From Elysia marginata (lineage: Eukaryota > Mollusca > Gastropoda > Plakobranchidae): a stretch of 32,580 nt of DNA. The notes below the pieces were generated by a model. That model saw nothing but the letters and a program-made list of their open reading frames with translations, was not told the DNA's origin and made no database searches. Positions 1 to 14,000 of this stretch are shown piece after piece (the first letter of the stretch is position 1; the number at the start of each line of letters is the position of its first letter). A program made the translations under genes and the position numbers. The stretch spans positions 454,061 to 486,640 of the forward strand of contig BMAT01009762.1 of the NCBI GenBank assembly GCA_019649035.1. The letters are read 5' to 3'.

Positions 1-498
1 TATGAAAACAGATGAAATCAGCTCGTCAATGTTCATATAGCAAAAGCAGTCAACTTGCGAAATCAAAACAGAAACTGGAATTTCTGGAATGCAGTACCGT
101 CCTATAGCCGAGCAGGTGTTCAATTAGGTCACAACCGGCGGCGACGGCCTTGAAAAGAATGTGGTTTGGATTCTGAAAAAAGCGACGGCGCCACTCCTCG
201 CTGCCGCGCGCGGAACGACAGCTTTGTCTATGTGTGCCGCAACGGTTTTCATATAACAAGGTTTTTTCAATTTTCATTGCCTCGGGCAGCGCGCCTACGC
301 GGCCGTTAGCGAACGGCTTTGAAAATTATTCTCTATGTTGTCGCCCTAATGCACGCCGAAATAGGTAGGCCTACTGGTGCTCCTGAAAAAAGGTGAAAGA
401 AATAACATACATGTACCCCTTATTCTGTATAATTATTAAGATAAAGATCTACAGTAAGACTTATAACCTAAAATCTAAAATCACATCAAATACGATAT
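1..498. other. Intergenic stretch with a GC-rich patch, no supported gene
   Basis: Bases about 120-345 are GC-richer and contain several CpGs, then the sequence becomes AT-rich. A 75-codon minus-strand frame (50-277) crosses the patch, but its product resembles nothing I know and has no splice or start context. The patch could be the edge of a neighbouring promoter or a repeat. Confidence 0.3.
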
Positions 499-639
499 AG
501 TGGAATCCTCTTAAGATAAACATCTCTGGGCACAAATAAAAAGTTTATTTTATCCAAAGTTTATATAAAACAGTATCATTACAAAGTAAAAAAAAAGGAA
601 AGTGACCAAAAACCTAGTTTATCTTAAGCAAATTCCACT
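499..639. mobile_element. MITE-like element with ~23-bp terminal inverted repeats
   Basis: The left end (499-521, starting AGTGGAATCC) and the reverse complement of the right end (617-639) agree at 20 of 23 positions, including TTAAGATAAAC. The 141-bp interior is AT-rich and non-coding. A close relative lies at 23637-23763, sharing AAATAAAAAGTTT, CCAAAGTTTATATAAA and CCAAAAACCTAGTTTATC in the same order. Short length, terminal inversions and a second copy fit a non-autonomous DNA transposon. No clear target duplication is visible. Confidence 0.7.
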
Positions 640-3600
640 GTATTGTAAATAGGTACAACATGATACATGTACAACTGTAAGTACAGCATAATATAGTTTA
701 CCCCTATGTCTCTACCCTTAGTTCCTTTCAAAAATGAGATCTAATGAATGATAAAATAAGAAAATTGAAAATGAAATGATGGAAAACCCACAAACAAAAA
801 CAAAGACAAGGAAGACAAAGACATGTACCGTATAATGGTACATTACATGTTGATGTAACAGTACATTTTTACTTACAGCTTATAACATGAACAGTTATTT
901 TTTTCAAATAACAAATAACCGAAGACAAACCAACTGGGTTCATATCATATATATATATATATTCATTTGATCATCTTCATTTTGGATGACATTCAATAAC
1001 AGATTAACGATTAAACAAGTAAGCATGATAAATTTACGAGATCTTGACCTGAGAAGTTTACATGAAAGTTTTAATGAGTTTGTACAGGCAAGGGCTCAAA
1101 ATGGTATTAAACAAGACATGGACATTATATGTACATGTACAAACATTTGTAAGTTTGTGATTGGTCAAACTCATTTACAGTACTGTTCTACATTATGTTT
1201 CCGAGTACAGGTATTTCCCCAGTATGCATGATAGTTGATACTGCTTAACAATACTGAGTGATAATATAAAGCACTGGCAAACATCATCCAAGAAAATATA
1301 TAGTGAATAGAAAGAAAAAAAATCATTTGTGCATAGCCTATATGATATATCTTTTCTCCAAATGACTTTTTTATGTACACTAACTTACTTACAAGTTACA
1401 CTTACAGAATGGAAAGAAAAAAAACCGAAAGAAATCATCTCAACATTGGGTGACCAACATTTATTTATCACAATCAGTTACAGACTGAAAATGACTTATG
1501 ATTATGAATAATCTGAAATGATTTTAAAACGAGATAAGAAAGATGTATAGGCTTACAAAAGCCTTCTTTTTTCTGTCTTTATAATAGTAGCCTACAATAC
1601 ATAAGAATCTGCTAAAACTTAGGTACTGTAACACCATCTCCTACTGGTCAACTTTCATTTGGTGCTGACTTTATCAGGATTCCACTACATTATACATACA
1701 TACAGAATTACAAAACAAGGGTAAAAATAATCAAATTTCACATAAAACACAAACATTTAAGAAGGGCAAAAATTACAATCGCAATACAAAGAATGAAAAT
1801 TCAACATTGAAGAACAACCAAGCATTCTCAATCCATTTATAGGGTCTACAAGATACATTTGTATACTTTCTTGGTGAAACTAAGATAAATTTCCAGTTGC
1901 CATTAAGATCTCATCCAAGTTGTTAGAATTTTTAGAATAATTGAAAGACAAGGCACTTAATTTCCCATGATGCAGCCAATCCCATGGCAATAAAACCATG
2001 AAGTTTTCAACATTTTAGTACAGGCTTTATCTGAGAACCCTGATGGTCACGCATGCCGACACAAAATATTAAATTTTAAAAGTAAAAATAAAACGCCTTG
2101 CTGGTTAGAAGAGAGCCCCAAATATTGTAGCATACAAAGATACAGCTTATCGTTCATTTTAATTTGATTGATGGTACATGCATATGAATCCTTTAAAATC
2201 ATAACTTAACTTTTAATTTAAGGGCTACAAAAGGAAATACATGTACATGTAATTAATACATTATTAAGATAGATTTTTGTTTACTTAGGTCCTAAAGATA
2301 AAATTATTTGAGCTAATCGATCACTTTTAAAATGAGAAACCAATGATATTTTTTAAAGTATTATACCTCGTATGCAATAAAAAAGAGATACAAACGAAAA
2401 AAAAATTCTAACACAAAGTACAAACCTAATAAATGGACATACACATATGATGTTCCATATTATTTTTGTCAATGTCTATGAAAGAGACTGTTATATAAGA
2501 AACCTATTACATGTTATAAAGCCCTTTTTAAAGTAACTTACCCCCTCCCCTGCCTTAAAAAGAGGCTGGTAACAGCATGCTATTTGCATTAATTTAAGAC
2601 ACACATAATCAACATCCCCTCCCGTAAATTTAATCTGTAGATCTAGTCTCTCCCAATTCACTCGGTGATAATAGCCCTTAGAGTTAGAAGCGTAGTTGTA
2701 CTGTAGCCATAACGTCAGTTTACTTGCACTGACCAGCACTAACTGTTTCCCAATGAATGCGCTACCTCTCTTCTTTATTACACTAGCATCAACAGGCTCA
2801 TCTCTCTTGCAATGCCCATAGGCGATGGGGCACACATAGTGCCATACAGCAAATGGCTAACAAAGGAACCATCTTTTCTCGCAAACGCTTTTGATATCGG
2901 CACAGATACATTATATATATACAAATACAAGTATATATATAATGTGACTGCATGCACGATGTTCTTGCCCGTAGTTCTTCTGATTAATCTGGGGCAAAGG
3001 GGTGGGTGGTTGGTCTTTTGAGCAGGGGGAAAACTAGCGGGTTTTTCGCTTTTATGACTGTTTCTAAAACATTGGTGTGTCGATATATGACTTATGAGAT
3101 GATGGAGAAATGTTGAAAATGAGCAATGTTGATATAAAATTAGGGGTGCACATTGTAGACTACAGTACATGTAAATAATTGTGATCACTTGGGTGGAAAG
3201 AAAATTAGTTGGGTATCGACCAATATAAACTGTGATGATCTCCCAGTCCCATCATAGCTTTTTTATGCTCATTGCTATTAATTATTACATGTACATAAAT
3301 CACCAATACCAACACTCTTCTTCTTAAAAACTTTTGGAAGCCTGATACATGAACCAACATTTGATGAAAACTTTGTGTTACAGTTAAGCCACATTTGAAA
3401 TCATGAAAACTGCCTAAATTGGTGTGGGCCACTAAGGAAAACTGTGATAGCAATCAAATTTGGCAGCTGTATAATTTGATGTGGTTAAAAATATATTTGT
3501 GTACCCCATATTACAAAATAGCTTTGAAAAATTATACATGTACCAAGCTAGCACAAGCAGCAGAAGATAATGGCTGATAAATAAAAAAAATATTCAAATT

Positions 3601-4784
3601 CAATACAATCTTTAACTTACTTGTATGCAGAAAGCAGGAAGAATATATACATTTTAAAAAAAGTTAAAAAAAAAAAGGAAACTGCAAAATCAGGGGGACT
3701 AATTACCTTTCAGACTTGTGAAAGTTAAAACTCAAACAAAAAATACAATATTTATAAAAATGAACAAAAAAAAAGAACCATGGCTCTAATAAGTGAGAAA
3801 AAAAAAACAACTTTTTGGACACCAGTCAAAGGCAAACTGAACAATAGGTAAGCTTGAGTTATGATACATGTATTGTGAAATTAGAGATGTACAGTGGCAA
3901 TCTCATTATTAAAATCTCTTCGGAGATGATAGAAATTCTGTATTAAAAGGATTTGAATTGTACTTAAAGGATCAGGTTCATATGATATAGTGAGCCATGA
4001 TTTTAATCTGCTACTACGGTACTGTTGACACCTTCCTTTTGCACTCTATCCTTCCAGACACGCAAAAATAAAATGATTTCAAGGACCACAGACACATATT
4101 TGTGGGTTGTGGGGTGGCAACTCTGTGCATAGATAGTTTATTTTAACTAAATCTGCAATGATTTGTAGAGGTCAGTAGAAAAACTTTCTATAGACTGCTT
4201 TATATTAATATGTACTATGATAGAATTGAAATGTGAGATCAGATCCAACACAACCAAAGAGGAAATAAAAACCTCACACTTAGAAATCCTCAAATTGTGA
4301 AAATTTTGAAATATCAGACTTTAAATTAGAGGTCTCTACATTACAGCGCACTCAGTCAGAATGATGGACAAGGCTGAGAATAGGCAAACCCAATTTCAAC
4401 CATCCAATTGGCATTTTTAACACAAACAGATCTCTTCTCTCATTCTCAGGTGTCCATATTATTAATTCATATAAAGTTCCATCCCCAACTTGATAACATA
4501 ATGTAAATTTATTCGAATTGACTTGATTGATGGCAACAATTGTACGATACTAAAAATATACATAACAAAACATTTATTACAAAAACATAGAAATGAATAC
4601 AAAAAAACTAAAGATAAAAACTTAAAAGCATTAATCGCAGACAAAGTTTTAAACAGAAATTCACCATGAAATTGATTCTACCATGTATACATGAATAATA
4701 ATTAATACGTTTTACCTAAATCTAACTTATACTTTAATAGAGTATCCACTTTTAGTCAAGAGATTAGTTTAAGGGAAACTCACG
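640..4784. other. AT-rich non-coding DNA, probably partly 3'UTR
   Basis: About 4 kb of AT-rich sequence with many A-runs, an (AT)n run at about 949-962 just past the inverted-repeat element, and recurrent TACATGTA palindromes (for example 664, 1132, 2239). The open frames here (for example 986-1231, 2491-2835, 2778-3188, 3205-3453) are short, overlap on opposite strands and translate to low-complexity residues. I find no supported gene. Confidence 0.6.
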
Positions 4785-4919
4785 CTTAAGTTAAAGTCAA
4801 CTCTTTTTGGCCTTCTGATTTTATATTTCTTTATATTTTTGCACTGGTTAAAGGCAAATTTTATTTAAGTTAGAGTCAACACATTTTTTTGTGTCTAAGG
4901 GTGTTGATTTTATACAGAT
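4785..4919. repeat. Degenerate spaced direct repeat next to the giant exon
   Basis: Two related stretches, 4785-4828 and 4866-4919, share the order TTAAGTTA-AGTCAAC, a T-run, then TGATTTTATA. They look like diverged copies of a small AT-rich repeat inside the presumed 3'UTR. Function unknown. Confidence 0.35.
4862..4867 (-). terminator. Candidate polyadenylation signal AATAAA
   Basis: This is the first minus-strand AATAAA after the stop codon of the giant exon, about 140 bases downstream. Further AATAAA hexamers lie at 4573-4578 and 4508-4513 and others beyond, so the site actually used, and the 3'UTR length, cannot be fixed from sequence alone. Confidence 0.25.
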
Positions 4920-5002
4920 TTCACTGGACTTTACTTAAGTGGCTTACCCTAAATAAAAATAAAATTGCATGTTATATCTTTCAACTAATCGATTAAAGCT
5001 TT

Positions 5003-8000
5003 TCAACCATGTTTTGATTCTTCCCAGATTTCTGTCTGGTCTGTAGAAAGACAGTCAAAAAATGAGCGTTCTGATTTTTCTTCAGCTTCCTCTGCTGTTC
5101 TTTTCATGATCAGTCGTTTTCCTGTAGGCCCTCTTGCCAAACGTTTTTCTGAGGCAGAAGTAGGATTTCTTAAGTCAATACCTTTCGGAGAAGGTTGGCT
5201 TTCCTTGGGTCCCAATTTACTGTTTCTCTTGCTCCCTTTCTGTAATTTTTCTGCAGGGAAGTTATCTGCTGTAGAAGTACTTTGGGATTCTGTCTCCTTT
5301 TCTGTCTCTGAAGAGGACTTTACATCCACAGGACGCTTCTGGATATTCTTTAGAAGGTTGCACAATTTAGCAGTGTTGAGGTTGGGAAGTGGTTTCAAGT
5401 TTGAATTTTTATCAGAAGTATCTGAAGTTGTTTGAGGCCTATCTTCAGCTGAAGTGCTAATTGGTTTACTTTTCCCATTGGATGAACTGGATTCCTCTAC
5501 TTTTGGAGGGTTGCTGCTTGAGGTCAAAGGACAAGTGTTGGATAAAACTATCTTGGATTTTTTTGAAGGGGCTTGATCTCCCCTTGCTGATATATTTCTT
5601 TGATCTTCATTTGGCTTCAAGTCTACTGAGTTCTGCGAGGCAGGGACAGATCCACTTTTAGACAGTACTGGGTTTAATTTCATTTTCAACTTTGAAATGT
5701 CAATTCCTTTGGTTTTTTTCAAAATTTCACTGACATGTGTATTGGGTTTGTTGCTCTTGGCAAGAATAGGCTGGCTTGGCTTCTTTGATAACGGCTCTTT
5801 AAATATGTCTATGTCATCAAAGATGCTTTCAATCTTTTTCACTTTGGAAGGACCGGATGAATCCAAGTCAGAATGATCCTCCACTCTGCGTTTTCTTGTA
5901 GATTCATCAGAATTTATAGCAACCAGACCATCTTCTGGAGTAGGCTTAATTATTGAATTTGACTGAGGAATAGGACTGGTTAAATTGGATTTGTGTCCAG
6001 GAACTGTTCTTTCAACGATTGAATCTAAAGGCTTTCCAAAGTTTTGTATCACAGTTGCTGTTGTATTTAGAGAAGTCTTACTTGGCCCTGGGTAAAGTCT
6101 AGTTTTCTGATGCTCTTGTTCGGTTGCCACACAACTGCTGTTTAAGTTTCCTGATCTAGCCTCACTTGTCATTTTCATTCTAGTAGAGCGCATATAGAAC
6201 GCCATATCTTGCTGGAATTGAGAGTCCTTGGAACTAGCAGTGTTAACACTGGGCTCAGAATTTGCAGTGCTTCTTAGATTTCTGCTCTGAATAGGATTTT
6301 TCTTTTTCAGAAAAGCAGATTTTGCCTTGTGAAATGCAGCCAAAGCTTTGGTATCCAGCTTCAAATTTAATTTAGGCAACTGCAATGGCAGAGTTGGTTT
6401 TGGTTTGTCATTTTCAGTATGTCTCAGACTCCCACTTGTGCCTTGTGATTCACTTGCCTTGTCAATACAATCATCTTTAGGTTTACTTGAGATATGCTGA
6501 CCGGAAGTGTTGCTTTCACTCAGCACTGTTGTTTGACTTGGCAGACGGTAGGCATGACTAGATGATCCTTGCATGGGGCTTGCTGGTTTCTGGCCTGATT
6601 GAGCTTCCTCTTTCTGCACATTATCGCAACTTTTTGGTTTCATTGCATTTTCAGCAACTGTTGTAAGCTTAGATGAAGAGCTAACAAAGACACCTTTGTT
6701 TGAACTCCCCCCCTCAATCTGTACATTCAGAAACTGTCCCTCAGTGGCACCATTTGCTGCTGTATCAAAACTAGGTACAGGTCCTAACCCTGGCAAAACA
6801 ACTGGCCCAGAGTCTTCATCACACAGCCCTAGAAGCCTCTCAACTTCATCTTGTGGTATGATACCCATATCATCTCCGTCAAGATCGTCAGGGTGTTCAA
6901 ACATAACAAGTTCTTCCTTCTTAGATGACTTCTCAACCAAACAGGCTGCAAGGTCTTCATCAACAACACTGCTCAACACAACATCTGTCTTGGGAAAGGA
7001 AAGGGAACTTCTTTCTGAACATGCCAAATGGTCCTTCTTTGCATTCCTATTTTCATAATCTTGAGTAGGTGAAACATTGAGTCCAGTGTGTTCTCTATCG
7101 GCTTTCGGATCAGAGATATGGTTATTACCTAGGTGGTCATTACATTTCAAGCCTGGGAATCTTTCGTTATTTGACAAATCTTGATTGTGATGAGGATCAA
7201 GTCTCTCCTCCTGGCCCCCTACTTCTTTTGCAGACATAGGATTTATCGCTTCAATAACAGTGGTTTTCTTTGAAGCATGATCTTCGTTTTGTTCAATGGT
7301 TTGCTCCAAAATAGATAAAGTATCTTCAACTTCAGCTCCTTTCTCCACACCTATTTCATCTTCTGGGAGATGAATAATCAGAGCACGCGGCTCCTCCCAG
7401 TCCATTGAGGCATCTTGTTCAAAATCACTCACGGCATCTTCACCAAAATCATGGTCAACTTTCTTCAAACCATCTTCTCTTTCTGTAATGTGATAGTCAG
7501 TCTGTTCTGTCTTTTCCAATGCCTCTTTATTTATTTCAACAGGTTTCAGGGCTTTCAAGCTTGTGTTGGTTTCAACCAACATAGGTTGAATCACAGGGCT
7601 AGCTTCTATTTCTGGTAATTCACCCATTGTTTTCTCAGAGACATCTACAAGATTTTTAGCAGTCACTTCCGCTGAATGTTTTTCATTGAGAGGTATATCT
7701 GTTTGAGAACAGTTAAGTTTATTCTCTATTAGTATAGTTTCACTTACTTTACAATCACTGTTCTCACTTCCCAAACTCTCATTCAGATAGATGGAATTTG
7801 ATGGGTTGCTTTCCATTGTTAACCTCTCAGTTAAGACTGGCTGCGCGACTAAGTTTTCTTCACCCACTGTCTCATCCTCTACCAGATTACTTTCTTTCAA
7901 ATTTTCAGCTGGTCTGTCTGATTCAGTCTGCTTGATTATGTCTTCTTCAGGCCCTGCCTCATACACCATCAGATTGTTCTCCATTGTTTTATTGTCTCTT

Positions 8001-11000
8001 TTCATGTTGGATGCAGACTGCTCTTTCATATTATCTTCAGACCTTGTAGAATTTGTATCCAGGTTGTTTTCTAAGGATGTATTATCTGATTTGGTGTTGG
8101 ATGATAAAGTGGACGACACAGCGATGTTTTCTTCATGAGCTGCTGTATCTTGGTTCTGGTTGCTTTCTGCTGTTATTTCACATGTTCCCGTAACAGCCAC
8201 CTTAATTGCACATTGGTTTTCGTCTTGTAAAGGCATTTCCTCTGACTGAGGAACATTCTTATCACTCTTTATTGTTAGAGATATATTGTTCACCTCTCCT
8301 GCATTTTCTTGTTTTGCTGCATGATCTATACTCAGGCTGCTTTGCTGACTTGAATTATTATTACTATTAGCAAATTCATGAAAATCTGTTCCCTTGTCAA
8401 TGTCATGAGCATCAACCAAATTTATTGAGTCTTCTTTGAGCTTCAGGCTTTTCTCTGCTGGTGGCTCTTTCTTTACAACAAGTTGATCTTTTGTTTCATT
8501 TGCAGTCAAGTTTCCTAAATTATGATCATTACCCTTTGCCTCTTCCTCCTGCTGTTTCTTCATGGCTTCTTCTTCTAACTGCAAAGCCTTCTTTCGTAAA
8601 GATTCTAACATGCATGCAAAGTGGTCTATAATATCTTTTTTTGGTCTGGTTGAACCTTTCCTTGTCTTGCCTGTACCTGCCCTTTTCTTTTTCCTCTTGC
8701 CAATCTTGCTTTTGTTTGCTTGATCTGAATTTGGTATTTCTTTCCCTTGACAGTCGTCTGCTTCAACCTTAACAGAAGCACTTTCTTGACTCACAGTAAT
8801 TGGTTTCCTTATTACTCGAAAAGTAAAGGGACTTACTTGATAGACAGTAGAACTAAGATCAGTATACTCAAGTCGACTGAGAAGTACCTTGCATGGAATG
8901 AGATTATTTTGTTCGCTGTCCTTATCTGGCTTTTCAGAATCACTCTCCTTCTGTTGTTTTTCAGAAAGTTTTGAAAGCTGACGCCAAGTCAGCCTCACCT
9001 TCGGAATTAAGTCAGACGAATTCCTTGTGAGTTTCTTACTTTTCACACTGGAAGTATCACTAGCTTGAGAGCTCTTTGGTGGTTCCTCCTGCTGAGCCTG
9101 AGATTGGACGGGAGAAAAAGTGTCATCTGCTAGGCTCGTGACACTGTCTGTTTGCTGTTGAGGCAAATCAGTGTTGCTTGGTTCTATTTCAATAGGTTCA
9201 CTCTTTGGGCTTAGTAGGTCTCTATTCTCTCTAATTGTAACATCTTTCCTCCCTATTCTTGTAGATGTCTTTTTTCTAGCTACTTGCTTTTTAGACCCTC
9301 TAACTTTTATGGTTATTTTGGAACCATTCTCGACAAGTGGCTCTGTTTTGATCTTGTGTTGTTCACTTTCTGGTTTTGAGTTTGCTTCAACTGGAATGCC
9401 AAAAATTTCACTGAGACTGGGCTTTTTAGACAGTTCTTGTGTGCTGATGGGTTCCACAACAGCCAACCTGTCAGAAGCCCGTGCAACTGAAATCTCCTGC
9501 TTGCTGGCACTGGCAGCTGGTCTTTTAAAAGCTGCTCTCCGGAGTCTTGGACCTTTTATTGTATGCCACACTCCGGAACCAGGCGCTGACATGTCCGCAG
9601 CATATTTTTGAGCCAAGTAACTTGCCACAGATCCCTTCCCCTCTGCAGGAGCATTCAGGGCTTTGGGGCTTGATGCTGGGAAATATGTTGTAAAAAATTT
9701 CGCGTTTGACTCGGGGTCAGTTTTGCTTAGAGCTTGGGTCCTCTTATGTAAAAAATCCACAACTGTAGCCACAGGTGACATGCAAGATGACTCTGAAGAA
9801 GAGTCTGGTTTATCTACATCTATATATACATCTGGAACAATAGGCTGAAACCCCAAAGCTGCTTCAGGCAAATCTTCGCAACCTACCTCTATGTCTACAT
9901 CAGAAGGTGTTGATCGACAAGACAGTTGCATTTCACTTGTTGTCTGGATTTCTTGCCCTAGTGTAGGTAGTGTGAGACAGCTATTCTCAACTTCTTGTCC
10001 ATCAGTGGAGACTTTCTGTTGTTCTGCAGTAGAGAGACCATGACCTCTAAAGCTAATCAAAAGTGGGTCTATTTCTTCATCAATGATTTCTTGTTTCACT
10101 TTACTTTGTAAATCAGGGATAAAACCTGTTGAATTTGAAGAGAGCTTGTGAAAACTGGATCCAGCCACTTCATTTTTTGAAGTTTTAAAGTCTTTGGACA
10201 TAGAAAGGGACAATGATGCAGTTGCTGAGTTTGTATATTCTGGTGGTATATCTATGGGAAGGGCTTCTGTGAAAACGTTCTTTACAGCGGTAGAAGAGGC
10301 AAACGTGGTATCAATAAGACTGTTTCCTTTATCTTTTGAAAAACCATTGCTCATCAAAACCTCTTTACTACCTGGTAATTTAGGTTGTGTATTACTTGTA
10401 ATTTCCGCAGATGTCACTTTGGGAAGGACAGGAGATTTAGACTTCTCTTTTTCAGCCTGATTGGCTGAGATATGTGACAGAGATATGTCTATGTTAGACG
10501 TAGCCTCAACTTCTTCAGATTGATGTGAGGAGCCAGATACAAGAGCTTGAGTGATAGACACAGAGGTTGAATTGTTACTTGACACCTGAGGGCCATTTTG
10601 AGCAGCACTACTCTGGGATTGAGAGACAATGGTATTCCCATCTTTCCCACTGCCTGTCTTTGACGTAATTTTTTCCCGTTTCTTTTTTCTGATTTTGAGC
10701 TTGGAGTGAACTACAGGTGGGGCTGTGTTGGCCAACCACGAGGGCAAAGTTGATGTCTGCTGGGTAAGACGCTGTCTCAAAGATTCTACCAGAGATGTAA
10801 TCTTATGCTGACCAGCACCAGTTTTCGTTTCAGGTTCTGCCGGGAGATCTACTGAAGGGGTGCCGGTGTACGATAAATGGGCTTCTGAAGAGGACAACTT
10901 ACCATCAAGATCTGTGTCGTCCATATCACTAGAGGACAGTACTTCACTTGACTCTGTTAAAGTAGAGGATGGTGCAGGAGACTCTGGAGATGAAGGCATT

Positions 11001-14000
11001 ACTTCAGAGACAGTGACGGTCTCTTCTGATTCGTCCGCCGCAATCTCAGCAGGTTCTGACGCATCTTCATTCTTTGTAGATTTTGCAGGGTCTTCAGCTT
11101 TATTTTTATCTGCACTGCTGTCTAGCAGCTTGCTGAAACTGTTTTCTTGGATTTGTGCAACATCTATCTGTTGATCACTCAGACTTACTTGGACTTTCTC
11201 AGCATCACAAGAGAGAACTTCGGTACAAAGAATAGAGGATGGCGTTTCATCACACAAAGACGAATCATGACTATTTGACAGAAGGTTATCTTTGTAGTTT
11301 GATGCTGCTGACTTTAAGTGCTTGAACTCACTCATTGTTGATGGTGCTACATGAGCACCTTCTTTTTCACTCTGACCTGCAAGGTTGCACAGATTCTTGC
11401 TGTTCTCTGAGAGACTCTCATTCTGCAAATGTTGGATATTTGCATATTCTGGCATATATTCATTGCAAGCGTTTGAGTTCAAGTACGCATTTTCATTGAA
11501 ATCATTATCCACTGGTTCTTTCTTTATCTCCATCAAAGGGAATACCGGCTGAAAAAAATTTGCTGGCCCTGGTGGGAGCGTGTCTCTAGAATCAGCAAAG
11601 CCATTTCCATACTCAATATAATCTGGTCTCTCTTTCTTTATCTCTAACAAACAATGCTCTTGAGCATGGGCATTTGAAACTGTGGGTTCTTCACGTGAGA
11701 CAGCTTGAGATACAAAAGTATTTTGGTGCTTTTCTGAGGATGAATTGCCTATTTTTGCTACTAACTGCTCATTCTTATTGGCATCTTTCGCGCCACTTGG
11801 AGAAGGCATTCCTACGTAATCAGCTGAAGGCCGTATATTTGGTACACCTTTTCCATGCCCCGCATTGGCTATTGAAATATTATCAGATAACACGCTTGGA
11901 AATGGTGATACATCGGAAGACAAACGCAACTCAGTTTCTTTTGAAGATACAGCTTTTGCCTCATCAAATCTCTTCTCACTATTTATGATGTAATTCTCAC
12001 CAAAGTCTATTTCAACGTCGTTGTCAACTTCTGCTGTATCTATTTCAATATCAACTTCATTGTCCACTTGCCACGCCTCTTGAGCTGTGCTTGATTTTGA
12101 CTTCACTGCAGCCACTTTGAAGCCTTCTAGTGTGAAACTTTTTTTACAGTAGTTTTTTTCATGGAGTTGACTGGACCCAAAACTTCCTTCTTTGCGTAAA
12201 AAAGATGCTTTGTTGCCTTCACGACAAAAATACAGAAGATGTCTTGCACAAGAGCGTTCTTCTTTCTCATAATCAATTATGGCCTTGTTAAAGTATCTGA
12301 CATCCTCTACGTCAAACTGCTTACGCCTGCCACCGATATTAAAGAATGGTACCAGAAAACATCTCCCAGAACTCGTATTTTCATAGGTGTTGAATTTCAC
12401 AAAAACTTTGTGTCCGGCAAGAATATTTGAGCAGTAAACGTTTTTCGTAAATGGAAAACTCGTGTCTTCTTTCAAGTTTGGATAAAAGTTGGCTGCATCC
12501 CTTACACTTAGTCCTTCAGTGATATTAGCAGAATCAAACGTCGATAAGCTCTTCTTCTTGATAAGACTAAGACTAGCCTTTTTGTCTTTATTTTCTTGAT
12601 TGGCAGCTCTATTTTCTGGATCTAATGCCGTACCGGCAGTAGAAGCTTGCAGTGCATCATTTTCAAAGGAATTCAATTTCTCACCAATTTGGTCAGCCTC
12701 AAGCTTTTTCTTCTTGCGCTCTCCGGATCCCATGTCTCTGTAAGGTAACTTGTCTAGAAATGCCACAGTCCCTCTTGCTGGCCTAAGGCTTCGACTTAAA
12801 CAGCCAACACCAAGCTGAGCTTTGTACACTTCTTCTTGGGCCTGTTCCTGGAAACGTTGAAACATTTCCTCTGCAGTTTCATTTTTTGATTCCTTTTGGT
12901 CTCCATCATCCAAAACCAATTTGTTGCCAGATTCTGAAGAGAGAGATTCGTTGGTCTTGTCAATTGTACTGCTGCTTTTAGCTAATGATATGCTTGTGTC
13001 CGATTTGCAAGTAATAGTAGGAGATTCTGAGATTTTTTTCCCAAGCGCCGCCTTTTTTGCGGCTATGTGCTGCTTCAGTTCTTCATCTAAGCGAATTTTT
13101 AATTTAATGCCTTTTGAGGGGTGTACTAATAATGAGTGCTGTTTCAATTTGCTGCTAACTGTTGGAAACTTTGTGGGTTTCTCTGAACCTTTACTTGCAG
13201 CTAATTCAGCACGTGAATGGTTTTCCCCACAGTTCATCTTGTCTGCATTGGACAAAGAGTCGGAATTTTTATTCAAAACACTGATAGAACCGTTGTTCTC
13301 CCTTGAATTAAGACTTTGACTGCTTTTGGGTTTCATTTTTGACTTTTTTTGTGGAGACTTAAAATTCGTACCAGCTGGCTTGTAACGAGGCAAGACCTCA
13401 TTTGTTATGCAGCGATCAATTTCCCTAATTTCTTGGCAGAACAGGTCTTCCAGCTTGTTATTAGACATGAACGTTTTGCTCTGGTTTACCCAATCTTCGA
13501 CATAAGAGGCAGGTAAACCTTCCTGAGGAAGGTGTGGGCTTCCTGAATGGCTCGCCGGTCTTGGCTCGAATGCCACACTAGGGATAGGCTGGTTACCTGT
13601 CGTCACAGACTTCAGCTTTGTAGCATCAATACTGGATTTACTGAGCAAGGATGGCTGGGATGATTCGTTGGGTTGAAGGAAATGCTGAGCGGAAATTGAA
13701 ACAAAGGTGCCTGTGTTTCCAGACTGGATGTCTTTGGATATGGAAGTAGAAGCCACTATTGACTGGCTCACTTTGGTCGCAATGGAGAAATCAAATGATG
13801 TGGCTGGGGGTTTTGCAGCTTGCACACTTGGACTTGAAGCCACAGTTCCTTTGGGTGCATTTGATGACCTCGAACGTGAAGCAGCTTCAACCTGCTGAGC
13901 AATCTTACAAGTTGCTGCCAACAGTTTTGGATCTTTGCAAGCACCTTTGATGAGTTGCAGTAAAGCAGCCTCATTACTTGTCAGCTGCTGATTCTCAATA

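Noticed and set aside
50..277. Minus-strand 75-codon frame in the GC-rich patch at the left end
   Set aside because: GC-rich DNA has fewer stops by chance; the product is unfamiliar and no exon signals are visible.
2491..3188. Minus-strand frames of 114 and 136 codons
   Set aside because: They overlap in different frames, contain AT-rich low-complexity segments and lack splice context or familiar motifs.
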